Shown here: piece by piece, positions 23,233 through 23,686 of the stretch
Numbering within the stretch: the first letter of the stretch is position 1
How the letters are laid out: every line of letters begins with the position of its first letter
NCBI GenBank assembly: GCA_964557125.1
Contig: CAZKYX010000019.1
Location: 1 to 23,686 of the forward strand
DNA length: 23,686 nucleotides
Source of the DNA: CAZKYX01 sp964557125
GTDB lineage: Bacteria; Patescibacteriota; Microgenomatia; Levybacterales; GWA1-39-11
Reading direction: 5' to 3'
Translations under genes and position numbers: made by a program
Notes under the pieces: generated by a model
Seen by the model: the letters and a program-made list of their open reading frames with translations, nothing else
Databases searched by the model: none
Told to the model about the DNA's origin: nothing

Positions 23233-23236
23233 CTAT
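23212..23236. promoter_or_regulatory. Inverted repeat over the promoter, possible operator
   Basis: ATAGTTAA (23212-23219) and TCAACTAT (23229-23236) form an inverted repeat with 7 of 8 pairs and a 9-nt centre. The arms cover the -35 box and much of the spacer, the right place for a repressor site. A related ATAGTAATTA occurs at 23181-23190 and again near 23269-23278. Binding by the HTH protein is inferred from proximity. Confidence 0.45.
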
Positions 23237-23304
23237 AGGATGAGGTTTTGTGACGATGAATATGGTCTATAGTAATTAAGTTATATTGAGTTGGTTTGAG
23301 TACG

Positions 23305-23330
23305 ATTAGGTTTTAGGTTTTAGGTTTTGG
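23305..23330. repeat. Telomere-like heptad repeat TTTTAGG
   Basis: ATTAGG, TTTTAGG, TTTTAGG and TTTTGG follow one another. The unit is the reverse complement of the CCTAAAA heptads at 2364-2384. The two tracts therefore flank the minus-strand gene block in opposite orientation. Confidence 0.6.
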
Positions 23331-23367
23331 TGTGGTAAAAACCTTTTTGCTATAAGATATTTGCCAT

Positions 23368-23682
23368 ATGCAACTCGCTTTTCAGCGTCTTGCCTTTTTG
23401 CCTCATTTGTGCTATAATTTACTCACTTTGAAAGCAACTCAGAAAAATGAATTAACAGATCTTCCCTGCAGTACTTGCGGTTCGCCACTCATCCTTACTG
23501 AGGAGAAAACAGAACTTTTGGATAAGAGCATTTATCCTGTTACTTCAAGAACATACATTTGTTCTAATAAAGAATGTCAGGATGAAAGAGACAAGAAAGC
23601 TGCAGCTTGGAAAAAACACAAAGAAGAAGCTGAGGCAGCAAAAGCTGCACGAATGACAAGCCGACCGAAGATTATTAAATAG
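23368..23682 (+). CDS. Small zinc-ribbon protein
   Basis: The open frame has 104 residues from the ATG at 23368, but the true start may be the in-frame TTG at 23428 (84 residues), since a good promoter lies between them and the first 20 residues look unlike the rest. C34, C37, C65 and C70 (long numbering; C-x2-C and C-x4-C) form a zinc ribbon. A charged helix (72-95, Lys/Glu/Ala-rich) and a basic tail follow, as in some ribosome- or nucleic-acid-associated small proteins. No named family recognised. It is divergent from the glycan operon and complete, ending 4 nt before the window edge. Confidence 0.6.
   Translation: MQLAFQRLAFLPHLCYNLLTLKATQKNELTDLPCSTCGSPLILTEEKTELLDKSIYPVTSRTYICSNKECQDERDKKAAAWKKHKEEAEAAKAARMTSRPKIIK
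23390..23418 (+). promoter_or_regulatory. Promoter inside the apparent start of the zinc-ribbon gene
   Basis: TTGCCT (23390-23395) and a perfect TATAAT (23413-23418) are 17 nt apart. The predicted start near 23425 lies 3 nt before an in-frame TTG at 23428. A weaker TATAAG (23351-23356) lies upstream of the ATG at 23368. Confidence 0.5.
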
Positions 23683-23686
23683 GTTT

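Overview
This 23.7 kb window is AT-rich and gene-dense. It uses the standard code: TGA works as a stop and TGG as Trp. Several traits suggest a Candidate Phyla Radiation (Patescibacteria) bacterium, possibly of the Microgenomates type. These are an LAxTG-type sortase substrate beside its own sortase, a DUF5674-like protein, promoters that start transcription at or next to the ATG, genes separated by 1-2 nt, and a surface-glycan locus rich in glycosyltransferases. The assignment is inferred from gene content; no rRNA or marker gene is present.

Plus strand, 1-2114. A clear sigma70-type promoter (10-38) drives four small genes (123-1354), each with its own strong Shine-Dalgarno site. Each protein ends in one finger that closely follows the classical C2H2 signature (C-x2-C-x3-[F/L]-x5-[L/M/V]-x2-H, then H or C). 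This array is the least expected content of the window. A terminator-like hairpin (1381-1417) follows. Then come a leaderless DUF5674-like gene and a small overlapping helical protein. The region 2115-2378 holds short tandem repeats and no gene.

Minus strand, 23182 down to 2379. A very compact operon of 13 genes runs from 23182 to 7659, with no gap above 2 nt. It begins with an excisionase/AlpA-like HTH gene whose promoter carries an inverted repeat. It continues with a GT2-GT2 fusion, a flippase-GT4 fusion, a polysaccharide deacetylase, five related GT2 glycosyltransferases interrupted by an APH-like kinase and a GT4 enzyme, and two multi-spanning GT-C enzymes. A second, leaderless promoter at 7613-7641 starts a three-gene group: a dehydrogenase with a SAF domain, an apiosidase-like (DUF4038) hydrolase, and a membrane-anchored TIM-barrel hydrolase. 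A consensus promoter (3573-3601) then drives a secreted LASTG surface protein and a sortase.

Taken together, the minus-strand genes look like one surface programme. Lipid-linked glycan is made by GT2, GT4 and GT-C enzymes, flipped, deacetylated and possibly phosphorylated, then trimmed by hydrolases, while a sortase anchors a surface protein next to it. Which protein or polymer carries the glycan cannot be read from the sequence. At the right edge a divergent plus-strand gene encodes a small zinc-ribbon protein. Telomere-like heptamers (TTTTAGG or its complement) lie in inverted orientation at both ends of the minus-strand block.
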